A stretch of DNA of 38,317 nucleotides from an uncultured Faecalibacterium sp. (lineage in GTDB: Bacteria; Bacillota; Clostridia; Oscillospirales; Ruminococcaceae): assembly GCA_934525325.1 (NCBI GenBank), contig CAKSZE010000012.1:1-38317 (forward strand), in the 5' to 3' direction. Shown here one piece after another: positions 1 to 7,908 of the stretch. The notes beneath the pieces were generated by a model. It ran no database searches and was not told where the DNA came from. It saw only the letters and a list, made by a program, of their open reading frames with translations. The position numbers and the translations under genes were made by a program. Positions within the stretch are counted from its first letter, which is position 1. Each line of letters starts with the position of its first letter.

Positions 1-183
1 TATATCCCGCAGTCGGTAAGCCGCATTGGCAAATACGCGCTGCCCATGGAGCAGACGGTGAACATCTACTACGGCGGCACCGAGACCGCGTGGAGCAGCC
101 TTGTAAAGCAGGCACAGGCGGGCAACACCGCATTGTCCCGCGCCAAGGTCACGCCGGACGCGCTGCCCTCGCAGCTTAGCTGA
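1..183 (+). CDS. C-terminal end of a leucine-rich-repeat (BspA-type) protein, 5' truncated by window edge
   Basis: Reading frame 1 is open from the first base to a TGA at 181-183 and encodes 60 residues. The start 'YIPQSVSRIGKYAL' followed by 'NIYYGGTETAWSSL' is the usual closing pattern of BspA-type LRR_5 repeats (IPxSVxxIGxxAF, then a (V/I)YYGGTExxW tail). Such proteins are generally secreted or surface-attached and are thought to bind host or matrix ligands; that role is inferred. Only the last repeat and a 20-residue tail are visible, so overall length, signal peptide and anchoring cannot be judged. A strong terminator follows directly. Confidence 0.7.
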   Translation, partial: YIPQSVSRIGKYALPMEQTVNIYYGGTETAWSSLVKQAQAGNTALSRAKVTPDALPSQLS

Positions 184-200
184 TCTATCTTTTGTATAGA

Positions 201-238
201 AACAGGGGCTGTTGCTTGCGCAACAGCCCCTGTTTTTT
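201..238 (+). terminator. Intrinsic terminator after the LRR gene
   Basis: A perfect 15-bp stem (201-215 with 220-234) with a TTGC loop is followed by a T run. It lies between converging genes and may also stop transcription of the CLC gene from the other strand, although the T run on that side is short. Confidence 0.9.
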
Positions 239-250
239 AGCATCAAAATC

Positions 251-1528
251 TTACTCTTCCTCTTTTTTCACCCTTACGCGCCATTTGTGGGACATATACT
301 CCGAGCGCAGCTTGTTGGTGACAAAGGTCTGGCTGCTGTACAGGCCGTGGTGGCCGGAGAGCATATAGCAGATGCCGCAGCCCAGCGCGATGAGCTCCAG
401 CCCCGCGCCGCTGAACAGCTCAAAGCCCAGCAGGATGGAGGGGATCAGGACGTTGGTGGCACCGCAGAAGATGGACACCAGCCCCACTGCCGCCGCAAAT
501 TCGGCGGGCAGACCCAGCAGCGGGCCGACCACGCAGCCGAAGGTAGCGCCCACAAAAAAGCTGGGCACCACCTCGCCGCCCTTGAACCCGCAGGCAAGGG
601 TCAGCGCGGTGAGGAAGATCTTGCACAGAAAATCCCACGGCAGCGCCTGTCCCTGTTCCACGGCGGCAACGATGACGCTCATGCCCGCGCCGTTATAGCG
701 CCCCACGCCGAAGAGATAGGAAAAGCCGATGACCAGCACGCCGCCCGCAAAGCTCCGCACCCACGGGTTCGGGAGAAGCTTTGGTACAGTGTGCTCCATG
801 AAGTGGAGGGTGTAGCAGAACAGCCGGGAAACGGCAGCGCAGGCCACGCCCAGCAGGATGACCAGCAGGGCGGTGCGGACGTTCAGCTCCGGCGCGGTGA
901 GGGCAAAGTGGGTGGGCGCGATGCCAAAGGCCAGCGAGCAGCCGTAGGCGATCAGGGCGGAGGTAAAGGCCGGGACAAAGGCAGAGGTAAAGGTCAGGCC
1001 CACATCCTCCACCATCATGGCAAAGCAGGCCGCCGCCAGCGGGGTGCCGAACAGGGCAGAGAAGAACGCAGCCATGCCGCTGATGGTGGCGGTGCGGCGG
1101 TCGTGGTCCTTGAGCCGCAGCAGGGTGCCAAGATTCCAGCCGATGCTGCCGCCCATCTGCAAGGCAGCGCCCTCGCGGCCGGCAGAGCCGCCGCACAGGT
1201 GGGTGAGCACCGTGCCCAGAAAGATAGCGGGCACCAGCAGGATGCTGACCGGCTCGCCGCTCTGCACGGCGCGGAGAACGTTGTTGGTGCCCACGCCCTC
1301 GCACTTGGTCACCTTATAAAGGGCGGTGATCAGCAGACCCGCCACAGGCAAAAGGAACAGCAGCCATGGCTGCGCGGCGCGCAGTTCAGTCGCGTGCTCG
1401 ACAGCAAGGTGGAACAAGGTGCCCAGAAACCCGCAGAGCAGACCCATGGGAACCGCCAGAAAGAACCATTGCAGCGCCACCCGCACGGCGGCTTCGGCTT
1501 CGTGCCGGAATGTATCAAAATCGTTCAT
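251..1528 (-). CDS. CLC-family anion transporter, probably fluoride-specific (CLC-F)
   Basis: Polytopic membrane protein of 425 residues. The start at 1528 is chosen because AGGAG (1537-1541) sits 8 bases upstream; the open frame extends 20 codons further without a ribosome site. The CLC gating-glutamate motif appears as GREGAALQ (E119), after GTNN (80-83). The second selectivity motif reads KGGEVVP (316-322), with a glutamate at 319 where chloride-type CLCs have GGIFxP. As I recall, the GREG glutamate near 118 and the GGEV glutamate near 318 mark the bacterial CLC-F fluoride/proton antiporters, which expel fluoride. There is no C-terminal CBS domain. A sigma-A promoter lies upstream at 1579-1607. 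The short leader (about 44 bases) does not contain a recognisable fluoride riboswitch. A generic chloride transporter is the alternative. Confidence 0.8.
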   Translation of the reverse strand: MNDFDTFRHEAEAAVRVALQWFFLAVPMGLLCGFLGTLFHLAVEHATELRAAQPWLLFLLPVAGLLITALYKVTKCEGVGTNNVLRAVQSGEPVSILLVPAIFLGTVLTHLCGGSAGREGAALQMGGSIGWNLGTLLRLKDHDRRTATISGMAAFFSALFGTPLAAACFAMMVEDVGLTFTSAFVPAFTSALIAYGCSLAFGIAPTHFALTAPELNVRTALLVILLGVACAAVSRLFCYTLHFMEHTVPKLLPNPWVRSFAGGVLVIGFSYLFGVGRYNGAGMSVIVAAVEQGQALPWDFLCKIFLTALTLACGFKGGEVVPSFFVGATFGCVVGPLLGLPAEFAAAVGLVSIFCGATNVLIPSILLGFELFSGAGLELIALGCGICYMLSGHHGLYSSQTFVTNKLRSEYMSHKWRVRVKKEEE

Positions 1529-1578
1529 AGAAAGTACTCCTATATATAGACATCCGTTCCGTTTTTTGGAACCGATAT

Positions 1579-1607
1579 AAGATAACACCGCAGGGCAGGG
1601 CTGTCAA
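1579..1607 (-). promoter_or_regulatory. Sigma-A promoter of the CLC gene
   Basis: On the minus strand TTGACA (1602-1607) and TATCTT (1579-1584) are separated by 17 bp. The predicted leader carries only a small GTTCC/GGAAC hairpin before the ribosome site. Confidence 0.7.
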
Positions 1608-1650
1608 CCCCAAAATGGGCAGAGAAAAAACGGCGCTGTTCCATTTTCTG

Positions 1651-1680
1651 TTTACACCGCTCGCCCGGGTGTGCTATACT
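1651..1680 (+). promoter_or_regulatory. Sigma-A promoter of the DUF362 gene
   Basis: TTTACA (1651-1656) and TATACT (1675-1680) have an 18-bp spacer and lie 58 bp before the ATG at 1739. The promoter diverges from the CLC promoter. Confidence 0.7.
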
Positions 1681-1738
1681 GAACAAAAGAGAGACCGCGC
1701 GGCAGACGCCGCCGGAAGGATATGGGAGGAAAAACACC

Positions 1739-2863
1739 ATGGAAGCATCCAAAGTCTACTATACGGATTTCCGCTGTCCGGTGGGCACCAGCCTGCTGGA
1801 AAAGCTGCGCCGGGTGTGCATTGCCGCCGGCATCAAGGACATCGACATGGACGGCCGGTTCGTGGCCATCAAGATGCACTTCGGCGAGCTGGGCAATCTG
1901 GCCTTTCTGCGCCCCAACTACGCCAAGGTGGTGGCAGACCTGTGCAAGGAGCAGGGCGGTATGCCTTTCCTGACCGACTGCAACACCCTGTACCCGGGCA
2001 GTCGCAAGAACGCGCTGGAGCACCTGAACTGCGCCCAGCTGAACGGCTTCTGGCCCATGACCACCGGCTGTCAGGTAATCATTGGTGACGGTCTGCGCGG
2101 CACGGATGAGGTGGAAGTGCCGGTGCCGAACGGCGAATACTGCAAGACCGCCAAGATCGGCCGCGCCATCATGGATGCGGACGTGTTCATCAGTCTGAAC
2201 CACTTCAAGGGACACGAAGCCACCGGCTTCGGCGGTGCCATCAAGAACATCGGCATGGGCTGCGGCTCCCGCGCGGGCAAGATGGAGCAGCACGCTGCCG
2301 GCAAGCCCGCCGTGCAGGAGGGCTTGTGCCGCGGCTGCCACCGCTGCGCCAAGGAGTGCGGCTCGGACGCCATTACTTACAATGCCGAAAACAAGGCTGT
2401 CATCGACTACGACAAGTGCAAGGGCTGCGGCCGCTGCATCGGTGCGTGCAGCTTTGACGCCATCTATTCTCCCAACGACTGCGCCAACGAGCTGCTGGAC
2501 CGCAAGATGGCAGAGTACGCCGCCGCAGTCTGCCACGACCGTCCCTGCTTCCACATTTCTCTGGTGCAGGACATCAGCCCCAACTGCGACTGCCACGGCG
2601 AGAACGACGCCCCCATCCTGCCGGATATCGGCATCTTTGCATCCTTCGACCCGGTGGCGCTGGATCAGGCCTGCGTGGACGCCTGCCTGAACGCCGCCCC
2701 GCTGCCCAACAGCCAGCTGAGCACGAACCTTGCAAAGCCGGGCTGGAACTGCTACCATGACAACTTCAAGGACTCCAACCCCAACATCGAGTGGAAGGCC
2801 ACCCTTGAGCAGGCCGAGAAGGTGGGCATGGGCACCCGCCAGTATGTGCTGAAAAAGGTATAA
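1739..2863 (+). CDS. DUF362 family protein with two [4Fe-4S] ferredoxin motifs
   Basis: 374 residues, with GGAGG upstream of the ATG. The N-terminal and C-terminal parts match the DUF362 family. Inserted in it is a bacterial ferredoxin module with two CxxCxxCxxxC motifs: C197/C200/C203/C207 (CRGCHRCAKEC) and C227/C230/C233/C237 (CKGCGRCIGAC). This arrangement normally binds two [4Fe-4S] clusters and passes electrons at low potential. No signal peptide is seen, so it is probably cytoplasmic. The catalytic function of DUF362 is unknown; a role in anaerobic electron transfer is inference only. It is transcribed alone from its own promoter and closed by a terminator at 2870-2910. Confidence 0.9.
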   Translation: MEASKVYYTDFRCPVGTSLLEKLRRVCIAAGIKDIDMDGRFVAIKMHFGELGNLAFLRPNYAKVVADLCKEQGGMPFLTDCNTLYPGSRKNALEHLNCAQLNGFWPMTTGCQVIIGDGLRGTDEVEVPVPNGEYCKTAKIGRAIMDADVFISLNHFKGHEATGFGGAIKNIGMGCGSRAGKMEQHAAGKPAVQEGLCRGCHRCAKECGSDAITYNAENKAVIDYDKCKGCGRCIGACSFDAIYSPNDCANELLDRKMAEYAAAVCHDRPCFHISLVQDISPNCDCHGENDAPILPDIGIFASFDPVALDQACVDACLNAAPLPNSQLSTNLAKPGWNCYHDNFKDSNPNIEWKATLEQAEKVGMGTRQYVLKKV

Positions 2864-2869
2864 CGACAA

Positions 2870-2910
2870 AATGGGGCGCTGACCACACGGTCAGCGCCCC
2901 ATTGCGCTTT
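2870..2910. terminator. Bidirectional intrinsic terminator between converging genes
   Basis: A 15-bp stem (2870-2884 with 2889-2903) with an ACAC loop. It is flanked by A-rich sequence on the left and T-rich sequence on the right, so it can serve both the DUF362 gene and the lipoprotein gene on the other strand. Confidence 0.85.
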
Positions 2911-2927
2911 ATAGGTTAAGGTTGGGT

Positions 2928-3542
2928 TCAAGCTTCGCCGTTTGTCTCCGGCACAATGCCGTCCAGCACGGTCTGCAGCGCCTGCCAGTTTTTCAGGGTG
3001 CAGCCGGGCAGGGTGTCAGCGTCCAGCCCTGCGTCCGCGATGCGGCCGGTCATGCTGTCCTTATCGCTGAGCAGATCCAGCGCGGCGTCCTTGATCAGCG
3101 GCCATGCTTCGGCAAAGCCCTCCTTCTGGTTGTCGGTCAGGCCGTCGTACCAGCTGTAAAAGGCCTCCTGAATGGCCTCCGGGGAGCGGCTGGACATCCG
3201 CGCGTCCTCGGCCCAGTGCAGCAGCGATGCCGCCGCGATGACCGATTTCAGGGAGCAGCCGGATACCCCGGGCCCCCAGCCCAGACAGGGCGCAAAGGCG
3301 TTTTCTGTGCCGGTGATGGAGAACACCGAGTTCTCGTCAAAGTTGCCGGGGTTCAGCTCTCCGGTGTTGGCCTCGGTGGTGGAGGAGGGCAGCTCACTGC
3401 TGCCGGAAGCGGATGCGCTGTCCGAGGCGGGCGCAGCGCTGGATGCGGGGCTGCTTGCAGAGCCGCCGCAGGCTGCCAGCAGACAGCTCAGTAAAGCGGC
3501 GCACAGCAGCAGCGCAAGGGAGCGGATATATTTCGATGTCAT
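2928..3542 (-). CDS. Hypothetical secreted lipoprotein with Ser/Ala-rich linker
   Basis: 204 residues from the ATG at 3542, chosen because GGAGG (3551-3555) lies 8 bases upstream; the frame is open 15 codons further. A type II signal peptide (MTSKYIRSLALLL...) ends in the lipobox LLAAC, with the cysteine near residue 24. A low-complexity Ser/Ala/Pro linker follows, then a domain of about 140 residues rich in Trp, Asp and Leu (for example CLGWGPG, HWAEDAR, SWYDGL). I do not recognise the mature domain. The protein should be tethered to the outer face of the membrane. A good sigma-A promoter (3606-3634) precedes it and it ends at the shared terminator at 2870. Confidence 0.8.
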   Translation of the reverse strand: MTSKYIRSLALLLCAALLSCLLAACGGSASSPASSAAPASDSASASGSSELPSSTTEANTGELNPGNFDENSVFSITGTENAFAPCLGWGPGVSGCSLKSVIAAASLLHWAEDARMSSRSPEAIQEAFYSWYDGLTDNQKEGFAEAWPLIKDAALDLLSDKDSMTGRIADAGLDADTLPGCTLKNWQALQTVLDGIVPETNGEA

Positions 3543-3605
3543 AAGAAAAACCTCCGTAACTGGTGCCCCGGCAAGCCGCCGGAGCAAAGCGGGATCTACA
3601 CCCTA

Positions 3606-3634
3606 AGTATACGTTCTGCGCACAGCGTTGTCAA
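3606..3634 (-). promoter_or_regulatory. Sigma-A promoter of the lipoprotein gene
   Basis: On the minus strand TTGACA (3629-3634) and TATACT (3606-3611) are separated by 17 bp. Confidence 0.75.
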
Positions 3635-3716
3635 TCGTTCCGCGCAGGACGAATTTCAAGCAGCACCTGTGCAGGATATACAAAAATTCGGCTTAAATTT
3701 CGGGCAGTTCAACGCA

Positions 3717-3745
3717 TTGACATTTTCCGCGCTGGCTCGTATAAT
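3717..3745 (+). promoter_or_regulatory. Consensus sigma-A promoter of the alpha-glucoside operon
   Basis: TTGACA (3717-3722) and TATAAT (3740-3745) with 17-bp spacing, a perfect consensus. Transcripts would begin near 3752 and run straight into the antiterminator target and terminator at 3771-3854, so output is probably set by attenuation and not by promoter strength. Confidence 0.85.
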
Positions 3746-3770
3746 CAAAGCAGACAAGTGAATTTATCAG

Positions 3771-3799
3771 TGCGTGTAACTGTTCGATCAGGCATGAGC
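3771..3799 (+). promoter_or_regulatory. Ribonucleic antiterminator (RAT) target for the BglG/LicT-type protein
   Basis: TGTAACTG (3775-3782), six bases, then CAGGCA (3789-3794) match the RAT consensus TGTTACTG...CAGGCA recognised by CAT-domain antiterminators. The 3' part of the RAT overlaps the 5' arm of the terminator that starts at 3791, so protein-stabilised RAT folding would exclude the terminator. This is the classic bgl/lic arrangement. Confidence 0.8.
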
Positions 3800-3854
3800 A
3801 TCAGAGGGAAGGCGGCAACGGCATCCCTTTGGTTCTTGTGCCCTTTTTCTTTTT
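3791..3854 (+). terminator. Leader attenuator (conditional intrinsic terminator)
   Basis: A 19-nt arm (3791-3809) pairs with 3824-3842 with a single mismatch and several G-T pairs, leaving a 14-nt loop and a tract of 11 T in 12 bases (3843-3854). It shares bases 3791-3799 with the RAT sequence, so the two folds are mutually exclusive. Confidence 0.8.
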
Positions 3855-3891
3855 CACAAAAGCTGCGGCATGGAAGCGGAGGAGTGCGGCG

Positions 3892-4710
3892 ATGCAGGCT
3901 GTAAAGGTATTCAATAACAATGCGGTGTCGGTGGTCATGCCGGACGGCAGGGAAGCCATTCTCGTGGGCAACGGGCTTGGGTTCGGCCGCCGCCCGGGCG
4001 ATGTGATCGACAAAAGCCGCGTTTCCAAGGTGTACTATGTGCAGAACGAACTGCAGACCAAGTTCCTCAAGATGCTGGATAACGTCACCCCGCAGGTGAT
4101 GCAGGCCGCCGAGCGCATCTCGCTGGCGGCAGAGGAGCAGGGCATCCTGCTCAGCAGCAAAAGCACCATCTCGCTGGTGGACCATATCAGCTTTGCGCTG
4201 GAGCGCGTGGAAAAGGGCACCTTTCTGCCCAACCTCGTGCTCTCGGAGACGCGGATGCTGTACCCGAAGGAGTACGCGGTGGGGCAAAGGGCGCTGGAAC
4301 TTGTCCGGCAGTTCTGCGGCGTACAGCTGCCGGAGGACGAAGCAGGCTACATTGCCCTGCATCTGGTAGCCGGTGCGGCGGACGGTGCGCTGGCCTACGA
4401 TACCGTAAAATTCGTCAAGGCGGTCAAGGAGATCATCTGCGATACTTACAACTGCACCTTTGAGGAAGAAAGCCTCGAGACCACCCGCCTGACCGTGCAC
4501 CTCAAGTTTCTGGCGGCGCGCATCCTGCGGCACACCCCGTGGCAGGACGCCGGGCTGGAATCCATGTATACGGTGCTTTTGCAGCGCGACAGCCGCAACG
4601 AGGTGTGCTTGCAGCGCATCAATGCCTATCTGCGGCAGGAATTTGATTACGAGCTGGATCATCAGGAGCAGGTCTATCTGCTCATCCACCTGACCAAGAT
4701 CGTCGGATAA
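3892..4710 (+). CDS. BglG/LicT family transcriptional antiterminator (CAT-PRD-PRD)
   Basis: 272 residues from the ATG at 3892, which has GGAGG at 3878-3882. The start proposed by the longest frame (3829) lies inside the leader terminator. Residues 1-55 form the CAT RNA-binding domain (FNNNAVSVV, GNGLGFGRRPGD). Two PTS-regulation domains follow, with the expected phosphorylatable histidines: H98 (LVDHISFAL) and H157 (YIALHL) in PRD1, H203 (VHLKFLAARI) and H266 (LLIHLTKIVG) in PRD2. In this family, PTS phosphorylation of the histidines signals substrate and preferred-sugar status, and the active dimer binds a RAT hairpin to prevent termination. The RAT and terminator sit in its own leader, so it should autoregulate and control the downstream PTS and hydrolase genes. 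Its sugar signal is inferred from those neighbours. Confidence 0.93.
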   Translation: MQAVKVFNNNAVSVVMPDGREAILVGNGLGFGRRPGDVIDKSRVSKVYYVQNELQTKFLKMLDNVTPQVMQAAERISLAAEEQGILLSSKSTISLVDHISFALERVEKGTFLPNLVLSETRMLYPKEYAVGQRALELVRQFCGVQLPEDEAGYIALHLVAGAADGALAYDTVKFVKAVKEIICDTYNCTFEEESLETTRLTVHLKFLAARILRHTPWQDAGLESMYTVLLQRDSRNEVCLQRINAYLRQEFDYELDHQEQVYLLIHLTKIVG

Positions 4711-4797
4711 AATGTTTCAACAGGGCGTCCGGAAGCCCTGCGGAATAGAAATCATCCCCCAAAAACAGTCAAGTCAAAAAGTGAGGAGTATTACACG

Positions 4798-6357
4798 ATG
4801 AAAGAGAAAGTCATGAATGGCTTGGAAAAGTTCTCCAAAGCCATGCTCTCACCGCTGTCGTATATCTCGGCAGCAGGCCTGATCCTTGTGCTGGGCGCAT
4901 TGCTTACCAGCACAAGCCTTAGCGCGATGATCCCCGTTCTGCAGTGGACCCCCATCAAGCTGCTGGGTCAGCTGATCTACAACTGCATCATGGTCATCAT
5001 CAACAACCTCAGCCTGATGTTCTGCGTGGGCATCGCAGCAGCGCTTGCCAAAAAGAACAAGCAGCAGGCTGCCATCATCGGCCTGATGAGCTACTTTATG
5101 TACCTGACCGCCGGCAACGTCACCCTGACTCAGCTGGGCATGCTGGCCGAGGCTGATCCTCTGGTGGGTCTGTACGGCACCGGTCAGTCCACCGTGTTCG
5201 GCATCCAGACGGTGGATATGGGCGTGTTCGGCGGCATCCTGCTGGGCTTGGTCTGCGGCTGGGTGTACAACCGCACCTGTGAAAAGCAGTTCAAGGGCAT
5301 CATCACCCAGATCTACTCCGGCAACCGCTGGTCCTTTACCTGCATGGTGGTCTTTTCCATCCTGTTCGGCTTTGGTTCCTGCTTCTTCTGGCCGCCGGTG
5401 CAGAGCGTCATCAGCGCACTGACCGATCTGATCGCCACCTCCGGCAACTTCGGTCTGTTCCTGTACGGCTTCCTGGAGCGCTTCCTCATCCCCACCGGCC
5501 TGCACCACCTCATCTACACCCCCTTCCAGTTCTCTGCACTGGGCAACAGCCTGACCGTGGGCGATGCCACCTACACCGGCTCCTACATCGTTATGATGAT
5601 GGAGTACAGCATGGGTCTGCCCTTCTCGGACGGCATCGTGTGGATGTACACCGGCTTCACCAAGACCTTCGGCTACTTTGGCATCGTGGCGGCCTTCATC
5701 TTCTGCGCCCGCAAGGAGAACCGCAAAAAGACCGCTGCCGTTCTGGTGCCGCTGGCCTTTACTGCCTCTCTGGCCTCCATCACCGAGCCGCTGGACTTCA
5801 TGTTCTGCTTCTCTGCGCCCATCCTGTGGGTGGCACACGCCTGCATCTCCGGCCTGTTCATCGTGCTGCTGCACACCTTCCATGTCACCGGCTTTACCAC
5901 CAACCTCCTCGGCTCGGTGCTGATGAACCTTTCTGCCGGTGCAGATAAGACCAACTATCCCACCCTGTACCTGCTGGCGCTGTGCCAGATCGCAGTGTAC
6001 TTTGTGGTGTTCACCCTGCTGATCAAGACCTTTAACATCCACACCCCCGGCCGGGAAGAGGTGAGCACCGAGACCGCCAAGAGCGATGCACCCGCCAAGA
6101 AGGCAAGCGTGAAGAACGCTGCCGAGGTCCAGTGCGTCATCGACGGTCTGGGCGGCAAGGAGAACATCCTGTCGGTGGACAACTGCTTCACCCGTCTGCG
6201 TGTAAACATCAAGGACCCCGCAAAGCTGGACGAAGCTGCCATCAACAAGCTGCCGAACAGCGGCATCGTGAAAAAAGGTACCGATATCCAGATCGTTTAC
6301 GGTCTGCAGGTAGCCGATATCAAGCGTGCCGTGGAAGCACAGCTGGAAAACCAGTAA
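4798..6357 (+). CDS. PTS EIICB permease, alpha-glucoside (maltose/trehalose-like) type
   Basis: 519 residues in two domains. The N-terminal EIIC (about 1-415) is a polytopic membrane domain of the glucose-family type, with about ten hydrophobic segments and the motif GFLERFLIPTGLHH. The C-terminal EIIB (about 440-519) has the phosphorylated cysteine in NCFTRLR (C463). It imports a sugar and phosphorylates it, taking phosphate from an EIIA that is not fused here and not encoded nearby. The ATG has GAGGAG upstream. The gene lies 87 bp after the antiterminator, and that gap holds a CAGGGC/GCCCTG hairpin without a T run. The downstream GH4 enzyme points to alpha-glucosides, giving 6-phospho-alpha-glucosides; exact substrate is inference. 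Confidence 0.92.
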   Translation: MKEKVMNGLEKFSKAMLSPLSYISAAGLILVLGALLTSTSLSAMIPVLQWTPIKLLGQLIYNCIMVIINNLSLMFCVGIAAALAKKNKQQAAIIGLMSYFMYLTAGNVTLTQLGMLAEADPLVGLYGTGQSTVFGIQTVDMGVFGGILLGLVCGWVYNRTCEKQFKGIITQIYSGNRWSFTCMVVFSILFGFGSCFFWPPVQSVISALTDLIATSGNFGLFLYGFLERFLIPTGLHHLIYTPFQFSALGNSLTVGDATYTGSYIVMMMEYSMGLPFSDGIVWMYTGFTKTFGYFGIVAAFIFCARKENRKKTAAVLVPLAFTASLASITEPLDFMFCFSAPILWVAHACISGLFIVLLHTFHVTGFTTNLLGSVLMNLSAGADKTNYPTLYLLALCQIAVYFVVFTLLIKTFNIHTPGREEVSTETAKSDAPAKKASVKNAAEVQCVIDGLGGKENILSVDNCFTRLRVNIKDPAKLDEAAINKLPNSGIVKKGTDIQIVYGLQVADIKRAVEAQLENQ

Positions 6358-6427
6358 ACCGCTTTTCCGCGCCCCGGCGGATTGTGCCGGGCTAACCTGA
6401 AAAATACAAAAAAGGAGCGTTTATACT

Positions 6428-7786
6428 ATGGTCATTACCATTGCTGGCGGCGGTAGCACGTTTACCGCCGGTATCGTCAAATCCATCGCCCTGCGCCGGG
6501 AAGAACTGGAAGTGGACGAGATCCGTCTGTACGATATCAACAAGGAGCGGCAGGACAAGGTTGCCGTTGTGGTGGACTGGGTCCTGCATAAGGAGCTGAA
6601 TACCGACATCAAGCTGGTGGTCACCAATGATGTGCAGCAGGCTTACACCGACACCTCCTTTGTGTTTGCCCAGATGCGCGTGGGCGGCTACGCCATGCGG
6701 GAGCAGGACGAAAAGATCCCCCTGCGCCACGGCTGCGTGGGACAGGAGACCTGCGGCTGCGGCGGCATGGCCTACGGAATGCGCACCATCTTCCCCATGA
6801 TCCAGCTGATCGATGACGTGGAAAAGTATGCCAAGAAGGACTACTGGATCCTGAACTACTCCAACCCCGCCGCCATCGTATCCGAAGCCTGCCGCAAGCT
6901 GCGCCCGAAGGCACGGATCATCAACATCTGCGATATGCCCATCGCCATCATTGACGTGGTGGCAGCTGCCATGGGCATCCAGAACAAGAAGGAGATCGTT
7001 TACGATTACTTTGGCCTGAACCACTTCGGCTGGTTCACCTCCATCCAGTACCACGGCGAGGATCTGATGCCCAAGCTGCGCGCCTACATCAAGGAGAACC
7101 AGATCCTTCTGCCGGAAAGCTACCTCAAGGGCATGGGCGCGCTGACCTCTTCCGGCAGCCAGAACCGCCACACCAAGGGCAGCTGGTACTATGTGTGGAA
7201 GGGCGAGTACGAGATCATGGAGAACTTCCCGGAGTACCTGCCCAACACCTACCTGAACTACTATCTGCAGGCCAAGGAGTTCGTGGAGCATTCGGACCCG
7301 AACCACACCCGCGCCAACGAGGTGGAGGAGACCCGCGAAAAGAACCTGTTCGACGGCATCGACCACTACCTCAAGACCGGCGAAGTGGACGCCAACACCT
7401 TCTATGCCGGCAGCCACGGCGACTGGATCGCAGATCTTTCCGCTGCGCTGAAGAACGACACCAAGGCACGCTTCCTCATCATCACCGAGAACCGCGGCGC
7501 TATCCCCAATATGCCCTATGACGCAATGGTGGAGCTGCCCGCCTACATCGGCAAAAACGGCCCGGAGGTCATTGCCCGGGACAACATCCCGCTGTTCCAG
7601 CAGGGCCTGATGATGCAGCAGCTCAACAGCGAAAAGCTGCTGGTGGAGGGCTGCGTGGAAGGCAGCTACGAGAAGGTGCTGCAGGCCTTTACCCTGAACA
7701 AGACTGTGCCCAGCATGAACGTTGCCAAGGCCATTCTGGACGATATGATCGAAGCCAACAAGGGCTACTGGCCGGAGCTGCACTGA
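6428..7786 (+). CDS. GH4 family 6-phospho-alpha-glucosidase (NAD+/metal dependent)
   Basis: 452 residues, normal for GH4, with AAAGGAG before the ATG. The N-terminal nucleotide-binding motif is GGGST (7-11). The metal-binding cysteine lies in CDMP (168-171) and the partner histidine is H199 (GLNHFGW). In GH4 the CDMP signature is associated with alpha-glucosidases such as GlvA and MalH, while beta-specific members carry a different tetrapeptide, so an alpha-linked phosphorylated disaccharide is the likely substrate. The products would be glucose 6-phosphate and glucose, by an NAD+-assisted redox-elimination mechanism. It works in the cytosol on the sugar phosphate delivered by the preceding EIICB. 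The operon ends at the terminator at 7801. Confidence 0.93.
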   Translation: MVITIAGGGSTFTAGIVKSIALRREELEVDEIRLYDINKERQDKVAVVVDWVLHKELNTDIKLVVTNDVQQAYTDTSFVFAQMRVGGYAMREQDEKIPLRHGCVGQETCGCGGMAYGMRTIFPMIQLIDDVEKYAKKDYWILNYSNPAAIVSEACRKLRPKARIINICDMPIAIIDVVAAAMGIQNKKEIVYDYFGLNHFGWFTSIQYHGEDLMPKLRAYIKENQILLPESYLKGMGALTSSGSQNRHTKGSWYYVWKGEYEIMENFPEYLPNTYLNYYLQAKEFVEHSDPNHTRANEVEETREKNLFDGIDHYLKTGEVDANTFYAGSHGDWIADLSAALKNDTKARFLIITENRGAIPNMPYDAMVELPAYIGKNGPEVIARDNIPLFQQGLMMQQLNSEKLLVEGCVEGSYEKVLQAFTLNKTVPSMNVAKAILDDMIEANKGYWPELH

Positions 7787-7800
7787 GCAGCCGACCTTAC

Positions 7801-7837
7801 AGCCGCCGCAGGCATTGCCGCCTGCGGCGGCTTTTTT
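7801..7837 (+). terminator. Intrinsic terminator of the alpha-glucoside operon
   Basis: A 13-bp GC-rich stem (7801-7813 with 7820-7832) with a 6-nt loop, followed by six T. Confidence 0.9.
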
Positions 7838-7844
7838 ATGCGCA

Positions 7845-7873
7845 TTGACCTTTGCACAGCAAGGGCTTATAAT
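7845..7873 (+). promoter_or_regulatory. Sigma-A promoter of the gluQ-like gene
   Basis: TTGACC (7845-7850) and TATAAT (7868-7873) with 17-bp spacing. Confidence 0.8.
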
Positions 7874-7908
7874 GAGTAAAAACCAGTAAAGTGAAAGGAA
7901 GCCTACCC

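Noticed and set aside
212..1549. Plus-strand open frame opposite the CLC gene
   Set aside because: Begins inside the T run of a terminator and reads as an antisense shadow; the CLC motifs on the other strand are decisive.
1529..1578. Fluoride riboswitch before the CLC gene
   Set aside because: The leader is too short and lacks the conserved riboswitch segments; only a small hairpin is present.
4711..4797. Second RAT/terminator before the PTS gene
   Set aside because: Only a 6-bp CAGGGC/GCCCTG hairpin without T run or RAT bases is present.
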